The position numbers and the translations under genes are program-made. Below, in pieces: positions 27,888 to 36,393 of a stretch of 64,000 bases of DNA (position 1 is the stretch's first letter; every line of letters starts with the position of its first letter). The notes below the pieces were generated by a model that saw only the letters and a list, made by a program, of their open reading frames with translations, searched no databases and had not been told where the DNA came from. The DNA is taken from positions 558,001 through 622,000 of the forward strand of contig NZ_JOFZ01000001.1 of the NCBI RefSeq assembly GCF_000721265.1, given 5' to 3'. Source of the DNA: Streptomyces sp. NRRL F-5126 (GTDB taxonomy: Bacteria; Actinomycetota; Actinomycetes; Streptomycetales; Streptomycetaceae).

Positions 27888-28582
27888 ACGCCACCGCCAC
27901 CCGCGAGCCCCACAGGGTCGGTCCACTCGCCGACCGGCTCAACGGCATCCTGGCCAGCCGCGGCATCGACCTCGCTACCGCCGCCGAGGAGGCGCATGCG
28001 GAACCCGTCACCGCGCTCGAACTCGCCGACGCAAGGATCCCCGCCCGCTACCGCCGGGCCTTGGCCGACCGCCCGAAGGTCACCGCTTGGGCCGACCAGA
28101 TCGCCCATGCCGGGCGCCCCGGCCCCGGCGGGCCCGGCATCGCCAAAGGTCCGTCCCTACTGATCGCCGGCCCCACCGGGACCGGCAAGACGTACCAGGC
28201 CTACGGCGCCATCCGAGCTCTCCTCGCCCGAGGGGTCCGCCTGCGCTGGGAGGCGACGACCACCGCGGACCTCCACGCGCGCCTGCGTCCCCGTGTCGGC
28301 CACGACGCCGAACGTGACCTGCGGAGTTTGGCACGCTGCCCGCTGCTGCTCCTGGACGACCTCGGGGCGGCCAAAGCCAGCGAGTGGACCGAGGAGCTGA
28401 CGTACCGGCTCATCAACCACCGGTACGAGCACATGCTCCCCACCCTCATCACCACCAACCTCCCCACCGATCAGCTACGCAGCGCCCTCGGTGACCGCGT
28501 CGCCTCCCGCCTCGCCGAGATGACCGACCGAGTCGTCCTCGACGGCACCGATCGACGCCGCCGCACAGCGTCCGCCGCCTGA
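27884..28582 (+). CDS. DnaC/IstB-like ATPase, apparent CTG start
   Basis: This AAA+ helicase-loader-like protein has about 232 residues. Walker A is AGPTGTGKTYQA, Walker B is LLLLDDLGAAKAS, and sensor I is TLITTNLP. The conserved region upstream of the P-loop (ALELADARIPARYRRALADR) requires a start near 27884. There the codon is CTG, with GGAGGT five bases before it and CTGA overlapping the previous stop, just like the usual ATGA couplings. The first standard start in frame (TTG 28061) would cut the domain. It probably loads a helicase on the element. Confidence 0.85.
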   Translation: MNATATREPHRVGPLADRLNGILASRGIDLATAAEEAHAEPVTALELADARIPARYRRALADRPKVTAWADQIAHAGRPGPGGPGIAKGPSLLIAGPTGTGKTYQAYGAIRALLARGVRLRWEATTTADLHARLRPRVGHDAERDLRSLARCPLLLLDDLGAAKASEWTEELTYRLINHRYEHMLPTLITTNLPTDQLRSALGDRVASRLAEMTDRVVLDGTDRRRRTASAA

Positions 28583-28828
28583 CCGGCCGCCACCGGCGCT
28601 TCCGCCCTCGGCCCTGCCTCACCCGCCGCCCGCGCTCACGCCTGCTCTGTCCCGCCCGTCGCGAGTCGTCTGAGCCGCGCTCAGCGTCCGCCGTTTCCGC
28701 ACTCCGCCTCCGTTCCCTCCGCACCTTGGAGACCCACCCTGCCTGCTCGCACTCTCACGCCCCTGGCCACCCGGGATCGCGGCACCCGGCTCCTCCCGGA
28801 CTGGGCCACATCCTCAGAGACCACCCTG

Positions 28829-30127
28829 GTGCTCCTCGCCCTGTTCGTGCTGCTCGCCCTGTTCGCCGGATGGCTGATCCACCGGCAGCGCCAGCAGCCG
28901 CCCAGCGCCAACCGTCGGCGCGGAACCATCGCGGTACCCGTAGCGGCCATGGCCGCGCTAGGTTGCACCGTCTACAGCGCGGACACCAGCTGGCGGTTCG
29001 CCGCCGACTACCTGGACATGGGCAGCACCGTCGAGCGCGCCTTCATGTTCGCCACCGCCGAGCTGGCCCTCTTCGCCACCGCGCTGATGGCCCGCCAGAA
29101 CCTCGCCGGGCCCACAAGAGCACCCGGCCTGCCCGCCGCCCTGGTGTGGGTGATTACCACCGTGCAGATCATCCCCGCCTACGCCGAGTTCGGGCCCGTC
29201 GGCGGCACCGTGCGAGCCTTGATCGGACCGGTTATGGCCGCGATGCTGTGGCACCTGGCCATGGGCATCGAGCTACGCCACCGCAGCCCCGACGCCACCT
29301 CACGCAGCCTGGCCGCCATCCTCGTCCGCCAGGCGCGCGAACACCTGCTGGCCCGGCTCGGCATCGCGGACCAGGACGCCGACGCGGCCCGGCTCATCCG
29401 CGAGCGCGCGCTGAGTGATTCCGTCGCCCTGATACTCCGGGCCGAGACGATGACCGACAAGCAGCGCGGCAGAAGGAAGGGACAACGCCTGGCCAACCGG
29501 CTGCACGAGGCCCTGGAGCAGGCCGATGTCGACGGCGATCCCCGGCAGGACGCACTACTGCTGCGCAAACTCGCCACGCGCAAGCAGGGCCTCGGCCTCG
29601 CATCCATCACGCTGCCGCCGCGCTGGCACGTCCCGGACTCGTACACCGCCCGTGAGCCCGGGCGCAGTCGACCGCGATCGGCCGCCTCGAAGCCGACGCC
29701 ACGGGCAGAGGACGCTGCCCGCCCGGAACCGGCCGGGCAGGTGGAGGACGCCGCCCGCCCGCATCCGTCGGACCCGGATGACGGTGAGGAGCCCCCGGCT
29801 CCCCTGCCCGGGACCGGGCAGTCCCCACGGGCAGCCGTCGAAGACCCCCCACCGCTGGCAGACACCGGCTCGGGCAGCGCCACGGGCAGGCCCAGCCGGA
29901 AGCCGCCTGCCCGGAAGAGACGCGCGGACCACAGGCGCCGCGCTTCCGACGACGTCATCCTCGGCTTCACCCGCCGCACGTACGAGGAGAACGGAAGCGT
30001 CGGACGCGACCGGGTGGAGGACGCCCTGCGGACCGCCGGCTACGCGGTCTCCAGCGACGTAGTCGGGCGGATCGTCCGTGATTTCAAGGCGCAGCTCACG
30101 GCCCCGGACAGCGATTCGCCTCGCTGA
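28829..30127 (+). CDS. SpdB-like membrane protein (DUF2637-like) with C-terminal HTH-like tail
   Basis: This 432-residue protein has four hydrophobic segments in the first 150 residues (start; about 36-55; 70-90; 102-145), resembling the spread proteins that move plasmid DNA along Streptomyces hyphae. A charged helical part follows, then a Pro/Arg/Asp-rich linker (275-375), and a C-terminal domain DDVILGFTRRTYEENGSVGRD like a winged helix. The GTG at 28829 begins in the first membrane segment. A CTG at 28739 with GGAG upstream would add 30 residues and may be the true start, as in the gene before. Confidence 0.7.
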   Translation: MLLALFVLLALFAGWLIHRQRQQPPSANRRRGTIAVPVAAMAALGCTVYSADTSWRFAADYLDMGSTVERAFMFATAELALFATALMARQNLAGPTRAPGLPAALVWVITTVQIIPAYAEFGPVGGTVRALIGPVMAAMLWHLAMGIELRHRSPDATSRSLAAILVRQAREHLLARLGIADQDADAARLIRERALSDSVALILRAETMTDKQRGRRKGQRLANRLHEALEQADVDGDPRQDALLLRKLATRKQGLGLASITLPPRWHVPDSYTAREPGRSRPRSAASKPTPRAEDAARPEPAGQVEDAARPHPSDPDDGEEPPAPLPGTGQSPRAAVEDPPPLADTGSGSATGRPSRKPPARKRRADHRRRASDDVILGFTRRTYEENGSVGRDRVEDALRTAGYAVSSDVVGRIVRDFKAQLTAPDSDSPR

Positions 30128-30175
30128 CCCCTTCAACGCCAACGCGCATCCCCACGCCCCGAGACGAGAGACTCC

Positions 30176-30796
30176 ATGAACGCCCCGAACCACGAAGACC
30201 CCAGCTCGCCCGCAGGTGTCCTGGCCACCACCTCTGCCCCAGGCGGAGCAAGTTGTCCCGGGAGCAATGCTCCCGGAGTTCCCGCCCCGGGGGTGGCGGG
30301 AACAGTCCGGCGCCAGGAGGCACCGGACTGTCAAGACGCGGCCGAGGGCGGACCGCAGCCGGGAGGAGGACAGCAGACCGAGTTTCTCGCGAAGAGACGC
30401 CAGCGAGCCCGTCAACCGAAATCCCACAAGCGCGTTCACCAGCCCAGCTGCCGTATGAACGACGCCGAGTACGAGCGCTTCACCGAAGCAGCCGCCCATT
30501 GTGAAATGTCCAACGCCGCCTTCCTCGCCTACTCCGTCGACAAGGCCGCCCGCGACTTGACCCGTACCGCCGCCGAGATCGCCACCGAACGGGAGGTCAT
30601 CGACGAACTGTTCGCCGCCCGCCGACACCTGGGCCGCATCCACGGCCTGTTCAACCAGGTCGCCAAGGCCATCAACTCCGGCGCCGACACACCCCAGCTC
30701 AACGCCGCCGTCCGCGCTGTCCGCAGCGCGGCCCGCCGTACGGAGGACGCCGCCGACGCCCTGCTCGCCTACCGAAACGGTGATACCGCCGCGTGA
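30176..30796 (+). CDS. mobC: MobC-like mobilization protein
   Basis: This is a relaxosome accessory protein of up to 206 residues. The conserved part starts near residue 90 (CRMNDAEYERFTEAAAHCEM), a ribbon-helix-helix-type region, followed by helices with FNQVAKAINSG, the MobC signature that precedes relaxases. The first 85 residues are low complexity and lie over three DNA hairpins, so translation may begin downstream, for example at the ATG at 30455. It overlaps the relaxase start (GTGA). Confidence 0.8.
   Translation: MNAPNHEDPSSPAGVLATTSAPGGASCPGSNAPGVPAPGVAGTVRRQEAPDCQDAAEGGPQPGGGQQTEFLAKRRQRARQPKSHKRVHQPSCRMNDAEYERFTEAAAHCEMSNAAFLAYSVDKAARDLTRTAAEIATEREVIDELFAARRHLGRIHGLFNQVAKAINSGADTPQLNAAVRAVRSAARRTEDAADALLAYRNGDTAA
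30258..30331. repeat. three adjacent inverted repeats, candidate oriT
   Basis: Three hairpins lie back to back: CCGGGAGC-N3-GCTCCCGG (30258-30276), GTTCCCGCC-N8-GGCGGGAAC (30278-30303) and ACAGTCCGG-N12-CCGGACTGT (30302-30331). All are perfect. Such hairpins beside mobC and a relaxase are the classical layout of a transfer origin. Confidence 0.6.
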
Positions 30797-32532
30797 TCCC
30801 CAGCCTCCACAAGCGGGGCGGCAAGACGGTCGGCCTGATCCGCTACCTGTACGGCCCGGGCACCCACGAGGAGCACACCGACCCCCACTTGGTCGCCGCC
30901 TTCGACCCGCTCACCCCCGACCCCGGCCGCGACCCGAAGGCCACCTGCGGGCAGCTTCAGCGACTGCTCGACCAGCCCGTCAACGCCCTGCCCGTCGACA
31001 GGCGCCCGAAGAAGCACGTGTGGCACCTGTCCGTACGGGCCAGCCCGGAGGATCCGATCCTGCCCGACGAGGATTGGGCGGCCATTGCCCGCCGGATGCT
31101 CACCGCCACCGGTATCGCTCCCGACGGCGACGATGCCGCGTGCCGATGGGCCGCCGTCCGGCACGCCGACGACCACATCCACATCATCGCCACCCTGGTC
31201 CGCGACGACGGCCGCCGCCCCCGTCTGCACAACGAGGCCCGGCGCGCCCAGAACGAAGCCCGCCGCGTGGAAGCCGACTACCGCCTACGCCGAGTCGCAC
31301 CCGGAGACGGCACCGCCGCCAAGCGCCCCACCAGCGCCGAACGCCGCAAGGCCGAACGGCAGGGCAGGGACCGCACGGCGCGCGAGGAACTTCGGAGAAC
31401 CGTGCGGCACGCCGTGGCCGGCGCCACCAGCGAGGAGGAGTTCTTCAGCCGCCTGGCCGCCGCCGGCCTGCTGATCCGCAAACGTGTGGCACCCTCCGGC
31501 GATCTTCTCGGCTACAAGATCGCCCTCACCGACGATCGCAACAAGGACGGCGAGCCGGTTTTCTACTCCGGTTCCAAGCTCGCCCCCGATCTGTCCCTGC
31601 CGCGCATCCGCGAACGCTGGGCGCTTCCGGCAGACGCCGCCGTCCCGGCCGACGGCTCCGAACTGGCCCAGCCCGTCCTGCCGGACGTGACTGGTCCCGC
31701 GTTCGCTCGGCGCAGGGCCACCGCCGCCACCTGGCAGGCGCTGCTGATCATCGACCACGGCGACGACGGCTCGGCAGCCGCCCAGATCGCCGCAGCGGGC
31801 GAGGTCCTGGACGCCCTCGCCCAGACCTCCGCCACCCACACCCGTGACCAACTCCGCGAGGCGGCCTCCGCGTTCGAGCGAGCCGGCCGCTCCCACATCA
31901 GGGCCGTACATGGGCGTGACCGCGCCCTGCGCCAGGCCGCCCGCGATCTTGTCCAGAGTGGGACCGCCCTGGGACGCGGCGAAGACGGTGCCACCACCGC
32001 CATGCTCATCGACATGGCCTTCTTCCTCGCCATGGCCGCAGCGAACTGGCACGCCAGGAAGCACCACAGCCAGCAGGCCGACGCCGCCCAACGAACCGCC
32101 GAACATCTGCGCGCCGCCTACCAGGCCGCCGCAACCCAACCCATGACACTCCTCCGCCGGCGAGGCCAACACCTGGACCCTCGTCTTCGACAGGGGCACG
32201 CCGCACTTCTCCACCAGGTCTTGCCGGACCTGGCCCAACGAGTCCAGGCCGAACCCGCCTGGCCCGCCCTGGCGGCCACCCTCGACGACGTTCACAGAGC
32301 CGGCCACGACCCGGCTGCCCTGCTGACCGAAGCTGCCCGACGACGCGAACTCGACTCCGCTGCCTCCATCAGCGACGTGCTCGTCTGGCGACTGCGACGC
32401 ACCGCCCGCCTGCCCGCCCTCGCCGAGGGCCTCCAGGGCACAGGCTCCGGAGGCGGTCGGCACCCGCGTTCCCCGGCCGCCGGCACCCTGCGAGCGCCGC
32501 GCACCGCGAACGATGCCGGTCGTCGACGCTGA
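30793..32532 (+). CDS. relaxase/mobilization nuclease
   Basis: This 579-residue protein would nick oriT and pilot the strand. The N-terminal Relaxase domain has Tyr candidates at 18 and 20 (RYLYGPG) and the metal-binding histidine motif HADDHIH at 124-130, with VWHLSVRAS as motif II. The C-terminal two thirds are helical and Ala/Arg-rich. The GTG start is coupled to mobC. No coupling protein or type IV secretion gene is seen nearby, so the element is probably mobilizable rather than self-transmissible. Confidence 0.88.
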   Translation: MIPSLHKRGGKTVGLIRYLYGPGTHEEHTDPHLVAAFDPLTPDPGRDPKATCGQLQRLLDQPVNALPVDRRPKKHVWHLSVRASPEDPILPDEDWAAIARRMLTATGIAPDGDDAACRWAAVRHADDHIHIIATLVRDDGRRPRLHNEARRAQNEARRVEADYRLRRVAPGDGTAAKRPTSAERRKAERQGRDRTAREELRRTVRHAVAGATSEEEFFSRLAAAGLLIRKRVAPSGDLLGYKIALTDDRNKDGEPVFYSGSKLAPDLSLPRIRERWALPADAAVPADGSELAQPVLPDVTGPAFARRRATAATWQALLIIDHGDDGSAAAQIAAAGEVLDALAQTSATHTRDQLREAASAFERAGRSHIRAVHGRDRALRQAARDLVQSGTALGRGEDGATTAMLIDMAFFLAMAAANWHARKHHSQQADAAQRTAEHLRAAYQAAATQPMTLLRRRGQHLDPRLRQGHAALLHQVLPDLAQRVQAEPAWPALAATLDDVHRAGHDPAALLTEAARRRELDSAASISDVLVWRLRRTARLPALAEGLQGTGSGGGRHPRSPAAGTLRAPRTANDAGRRR

Positions 32533-32560
32533 CCGGATGACGAGGGCACATAGCCGACGA

Positions 32561-32597
32561 TCGAAGCCGGGCCTCCCGCTATGGGGCCCGGCTTCGA
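32561..32597. terminator. bidirectional terminator, 13-bp perfect stem
   Basis: TCGAAGCCGGGCC and GGCCCGGCTTCGA pair perfectly around an 11-base loop between the convergent relaxase and DUF317 genes. Confidence 0.85.
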
Positions 32598-32612
32598 CGG
32601 GTTGGACGGCTC

Positions 32613-33557
32613 TCAGCCGGCTGGGGCGCGCAGGAGCCGATCGCGCGTGCTTTCCGGCAACACCCGGCGCAGCACCGGCGCGCTGGAGCTGAGGGAGTCG
32701 GCGAAGGCGGCGACGAGGTCGGGCGGCACACCGGCGCCGAACGACGCCGCCCACAAGTAGCCCGCCCCGCGCGTCGGCTCAGCCCACGCCTGCCACCCGG
32801 CCAGGACCGCGTCGTCAGCCTCAACCACCAACGCCAGCGGGTCGGCGTCCTGAATGAGCGGCGGCATCTCACCGAGACGGATGTGGGAGGCGAAGGTCGG
32901 ATCCACCGCCGCAGCGCCGGGCCCGTCGGCGTCTCGCAGCCAGCCGTTCGCCGTAACCGCGTCGAGGACCGGCTCGTGGCCACCGAACGGCAGGACGGGC
33001 TCCTCGCGGACGTCGAGCGCGGTGAGGAAGTCGGCAAGGACCTCACCGGGGACATCACGGGTGAAGTAGGCCGACCACCGGGCGAGCGGGCTGCTCAGGT
33101 CCGAACGAGCGGACACCTGCCAGGCGATCGGCTGGTTCCCCAGGTGGAACGGCTCGTCCGGCAAAACCCATTGCGCCCACCTCAAGGCGTCGGGACTGAC
33201 ATGCAGGACGGTGCTGCGCAGGACCTGACGGTCCTCCGGCGCCTCATCCCGTTCCTGCCGCCCGCGAACGATCATGAGGCTCGTCCAACCCAGGCCGGCG
33301 AGCGCATCAGCGACGGTGTCGTAGAGACGCCCGTCGTCACCGGCCAGGTGCCGAGGACCGACCCAGTAGGCGGGTGGGATGTTGGCCGGGGTTGTTGGTC
33401 CGCACGGGGATTCGGGATGCAGGAGTGCCTCCAAGGGCTCGTGAGGGTTCTCATCGCCGCCGACGTTCTTGCGGCACTGGACAGGAAATCCGCGCTGGGT
33501 TCCTGTCGGCCTGGGGCGGATGGCCGACCTGGTATCCCCGCGCCCTGCCTTCTTCAC
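32613..33557 (-). CDS. DUF317-domain protein
   Basis: This protein has up to 314 residues. It has the Streptomyces-specific DUF317 features twice: SPLARWSAYFTRDVPGEVLADFLTAL in the middle and RGAGYLWAASFGAGVPPDLVAAFADSL near the end, within longer strands. The function is unknown; such genes often sit near elements and sporulation-linked loci. The N-terminal 50 residues look non-homologous, and the real start may be a TTG about 40 codons in. Confidence 0.75.
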   Translation of the reverse strand: MKKAGRGDTRSAIRPRPTGTQRGFPVQCRKNVGGDENPHEPLEALLHPESPCGPTTPANIPPAYWVGPRHLAGDDGRLYDTVADALAGLGWTSLMIVRGRQERDEAPEDRQVLRSTVLHVSPDALRWAQWVLPDEPFHLGNQPIAWQVSARSDLSSPLARWSAYFTRDVPGEVLADFLTALDVREEPVLPFGGHEPVLDAVTANGWLRDADGPGAAAVDPTFASHIRLGEMPPLIQDADPLALVVEADDAVLAGWQAWAEPTRGAGYLWAASFGAGVPPDLVAAFADSLSSSAPVLRRVLPESTRDRLLRAPAG

Positions 33558-33937
33558 GTAGGCGATGGCCGCCGTCAGGCTCTACCGCGAGCTTCCGCAC
33601 ACGCTCCGGGTCGTCCACAACCAGGGGAGAGCACGCGAGTCCAACTGATCTGTCACGAAGGCGACTCGGCCTCAGACCGCGCGGCCTCTCATGCCTCAGT
33701 AAAGGCGCGATGATGGTGGAGAATCCGGCATGGGCTGCCGCAGTCGCGGGGATCTCCTATTCGACCTGGCGCTTTCGCGGGAAGATCGTCCACGTTGACA
33801 TGCCATCGCAGTGTTGGCCAGTCATTCGTGGATCTGTGCTGTCTGCCTGCGGCGAACCCCGGCACGGAGCGGGAGGCAACCGGTCACGCCCCGGAAAACG
33901 ATGTGCGCGCGGTGGCGACCGTGCTGATAGTTGCCTC
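33558..33937. other. intergenic region, nothing clear
   Basis: This is DNA of mixed composition between divergent genes. TTGACA at about 33796 could be a -35 for the nucleotidyltransferase but lacks a good -10. No gene was recognised. Confidence 0.4.
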
Positions 33938-34642
33938 ATGGATGCGATCGAGGCCGCACACGCCGTCGTGGATGGACAACACCCGAACGCGCGTGCCGCG
34001 TTCCTGGGAGGCAGCGTCCTGACAAGTCGCCGCACAGCGACGTCGGACCTCGACATCGTGGTACTGCTCCACGGGGCCCCGGCTCCGTACCGGGAAAGTC
34101 TCCAGCACGCCGAGTGGCCGGTGGAGATGTTCGTGCATACCAGCGAGACATGGCACGCCTACGTCGAACGGGAGCTACACAGGCGCCGGTCACCGCTGCT
34201 ATGGATGTGTGCCGATGGGTTGCTGCTCCTCGACACCGATGGGCTCGGAGCGCGTATCGCCGCAGAGGCTCGGAAGCTGACCGCCGCAGGACCACCCCCG
34301 TTGTCGGCGGAAGAGATCGACGACCGGCGCTACGCGATCACCGACCTCCTGGACGATCTCGCGGGAAGCGGCGACCGGAACGAGCGTCTGTTCATCGCCA
34401 CCGAACTGGTCCGACGGACTGGTGAGCTGGCGCTGGCCATAGGCGGTTCTTGGGGTGGCGGTGGAAAGTGGCTGGCCCGGCGCCTTGGGACGACCGCGCC
34501 GGGGCTCGGCACACACCTCCGTCACGGGCTACAAGAGGTTCTGGGCGGGAGAGTGGAGCCCCTCGTGACCGTTGTGGACGAGGTGCTGGAGCAGGCCGGC
34601 GGCCGGTTGTGGGTCGGCTATAAGCGCGCTGGAACTCCCTGA
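33938..34642 (+). CDS. nucleotidyltransferase-domain protein
   Basis: This 234-residue protein has the Pol-beta-type motif AFLGGSVLTSRRTATSDLDI near residue 21 (Gly-Ser, then the Asp-x-Asp metal ligands) and the third-Asp strand in VEMFVHT. The C-terminal half is helical, like the partner domain of MNT/aminoglycoside-type transferases. The ATG at 33938 begins the homologous region; the frame is open far upstream without similarity. The substrate is unknown. It could be a stand-alone resistance or toxin-antitoxin-like enzyme, but no HEPN partner lies beside it. Confidence 0.72.
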   Translation: MDAIEAAHAVVDGQHPNARAAFLGGSVLTSRRTATSDLDIVVLLHGAPAPYRESLQHAEWPVEMFVHTSETWHAYVERELHRRRSPLLWMCADGLLLLDTDGLGARIAAEARKLTAAGPPPLSAEEIDDRRYAITDLLDDLAGSGDRNERLFIATELVRRTGELALAIGGSWGGGGKWLARRLGTTAPGLGTHLRHGLQEVLGGRVEPLVTVVDEVLEQAGGRLWVGYKRAGTP

Positions 34643-34758
34643 ACGATCTCGTATCGCGGACTGGCTCAGCGCCCATTTCGCTTCACTGACTCGGCCCGCG
34701 CCCGCTGACGTGTACCCGGTCGACAGCGTGCCTCGGGCCGCCGCCTTCCGGGCTGCTC

Positions 34759-35170
34759 TCAACGGCAGAGGGCTGCGTCGAGGTACGCCTGCACAGGCCC
34801 GAACAGCCCAAACGGCACATAGCGAGAGACCGCACCATTGCGCCACCCACGCAAGATCGGCCACCTCGTCGGGTGCTGCGATACGGGCAGTGCCACTCCG
34901 TACCTCGCAGGCGATGTAGGACATCTGCCGCCCCGTCTCCGGGTGAACCCGCTCACCGAGTCGCTCCACAGCCGCCACGACCAAACCTGTCTCCTCCCGC
35001 GTCTCCCGCACGGCCGCCTCTTCACAAGTCTCACCAGGTTCGACCTTGCCGGCCGGGAACTGCCAGGAGAGCGACCCCTCCCTGACACGACGACGCACCA
35101 TCAGTACACGTCCACCGCTAACGATGATGGCTGCCGCCACGCCCGGCGCCTTCTCCGCCATCTCCTGCAA
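34759..35170 (-). pseudogene. Nudix hydrolase, frameshifted near its 3' end
   Basis: The first frame (from 35170) gives a normal Nudix protein: FPAGKVEPGETCEEAAVRET and REETGLVV in sequence, to DEVADLAWV. It then continues into nonsense over the neighbouring gene. The expected ending (SRYVPFGLFGPVQAYLDAAL) is in another frame that stops at 34759. Removing one G in the run at 34841-34850 joins the two. This is either a real mutation or a sequencing error. It lies 21 bases after the flavoenzyme gene, in the same operon. Confidence 0.8.
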
Positions 35171-35191
35171 CGACTGTTCCTCCAGTTCAGA

Positions 35192-36145
35192 TCACTTGAC
35201 GAAGAGCAACACCCGAGCTTCCTCGGCGCACCCCCACGACAGCGTGACGCCGGCACCACCATGTCCGTAGTTGTGCACGACCACGGTGCCGTCCTCCCAC
35301 CGCTCATCCTCCACACGGACTCTGGGGCGGGTTGGTCGGGCGCCAATCCGGTGCTCCAGGACGCGAGCCTGTGCGAGGCGGGGTTCGACCTCGGCGCAGC
35401 GGGCGAGGATGCCCGCCGCAGCCTTGGCGTCGGTGGAGAGATCGTCCTCTCCCTCAATGGCCGTGCCGCCCAGGACGACGGTGTCGCCATGCGGGTAGAA
35501 GCACAAGAGGTCCGAGGAGGGGCCGGTGTCCTCGGAGAAGAACTCGGTCAGCCCGGGGTTGGTGACGACGACGTGCTGGCCGCGGATGGGCCGGAGTTCC
35601 GGGTCTGGCACCAGGTCGCGTGCGCCGAGGCCGGCGCAGTTGACGATCACCGAAGTTGGACCAGCATCCGCGAGCGTGCCCAGCTGTCGTCGCTCGACCG
35701 TACCCCCGGCATCGCGCAGTCGGCGTAGGAGGTAGTCCAGGTAGACCGGCATATCGATGAGTGGCACGGTGAACCGGTAGCCCGCAGTGAACCCGGTGGG
35801 GAGTTCGTCGGGCCCGCACGGGCGGAAACCAGGCAGCGCGGTGGCCCAGTCAGGGGCGGCCTCGGCTGTTCGGGACGCCTCGATACCGCTGGTCAGCCGG
35901 AGGCCCGTCGCAGGGTCCTCGGCCAGTTCGCGGAAGATCTCCAGGGACCGCTGGCCCCACCGGTCGACCTTGTCCTTCGGCTCGACCACGTACGGGCCCC
36001 ACATCGCCCCGGCCGCAAGTGACGTGGCACCGGGCACCTGCCCAGCGATCACGCGCACCGAAGCCCCGGCCTCGGCGAGAACGACGGCCGTGGTGAGTCC
36101 GGACACCCCTGCCCCGACAACGACAACGCACTCCCGTGCGGTCAT
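35192..36145 (-). CDS. D-amino-acid-oxidase-like FAD oxidoreductase
   Basis: This is a DAO-family flavoenzyme of 317 residues. The dinucleotide-binding loop is VVVVGAGVSGLTTAVVLAEAG near residue 6 (GxGxxG), the second FAD motif is in VIVNCAGLGARDL, and the C-terminal signature is VVHNYGHGGAGVTLSWG. The active-site region RPIRGQ is also present. The ATG at 36145 has GGAG upstream; the frame from 36184 is longer by 13 residues. It probably oxidises a D- or imino acid to the oxo acid. It is divergent from the XRE regulator. Confidence 0.88.
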   Translation of the reverse strand: MTARECVVVVGAGVSGLTTAVVLAEAGASVRVIAGQVPGATSLAAGAMWGPYVVEPKDKVDRWGQRSLEIFRELAEDPATGLRLTSGIEASRTAEAAPDWATALPGFRPCGPDELPTGFTAGYRFTVPLIDMPVYLDYLLRRLRDAGGTVERRQLGTLADAGPTSVIVNCAGLGARDLVPDPELRPIRGQHVVVTNPGLTEFFSEDTGPSSDLLCFYPHGDTVVLGGTAIEGEDDLSTDAKAAAGILARCAEVEPRLAQARVLEHRIGARPTRPRVRVEDERWEDGTVVVHNYGHGGAGVTLSWGCAEEARVLLFVK

Positions 36146-36357
36146 GATCTCGACTCCACTGGCCGGCTGATATCGATGGGGCACGTCAAGTAGGCGACCA
36201 GCATCATGAACCAGCAGCCTCCTGGCGCGAGCCCGGGCCGCTCAGTCCCGGACAGATCGTCCGTACCTTCGTGCACCAGTGCCTTCATTTTGAGCTCGTG
36301 CAACGCAGGGATCCACGGAAACGCGGGCCCTCTCCATCACGTTGCCGCGTAGCTATC

Positions 36358-36374
36358 GTAGGGAACGCCCCTAC
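36358..36374. promoter_or_regulatory. inverted repeat before the XRE gene
   Basis: GTAGGG-N5-CCCTAC lies 20 bases before the regulator's ATG, directly after a TATCGT that could serve as -10. This is a likely operator, perhaps autoregulatory. Confidence 0.5.
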
Positions 36375-36393
36375 CTCACGGGAGGCAGCACGT

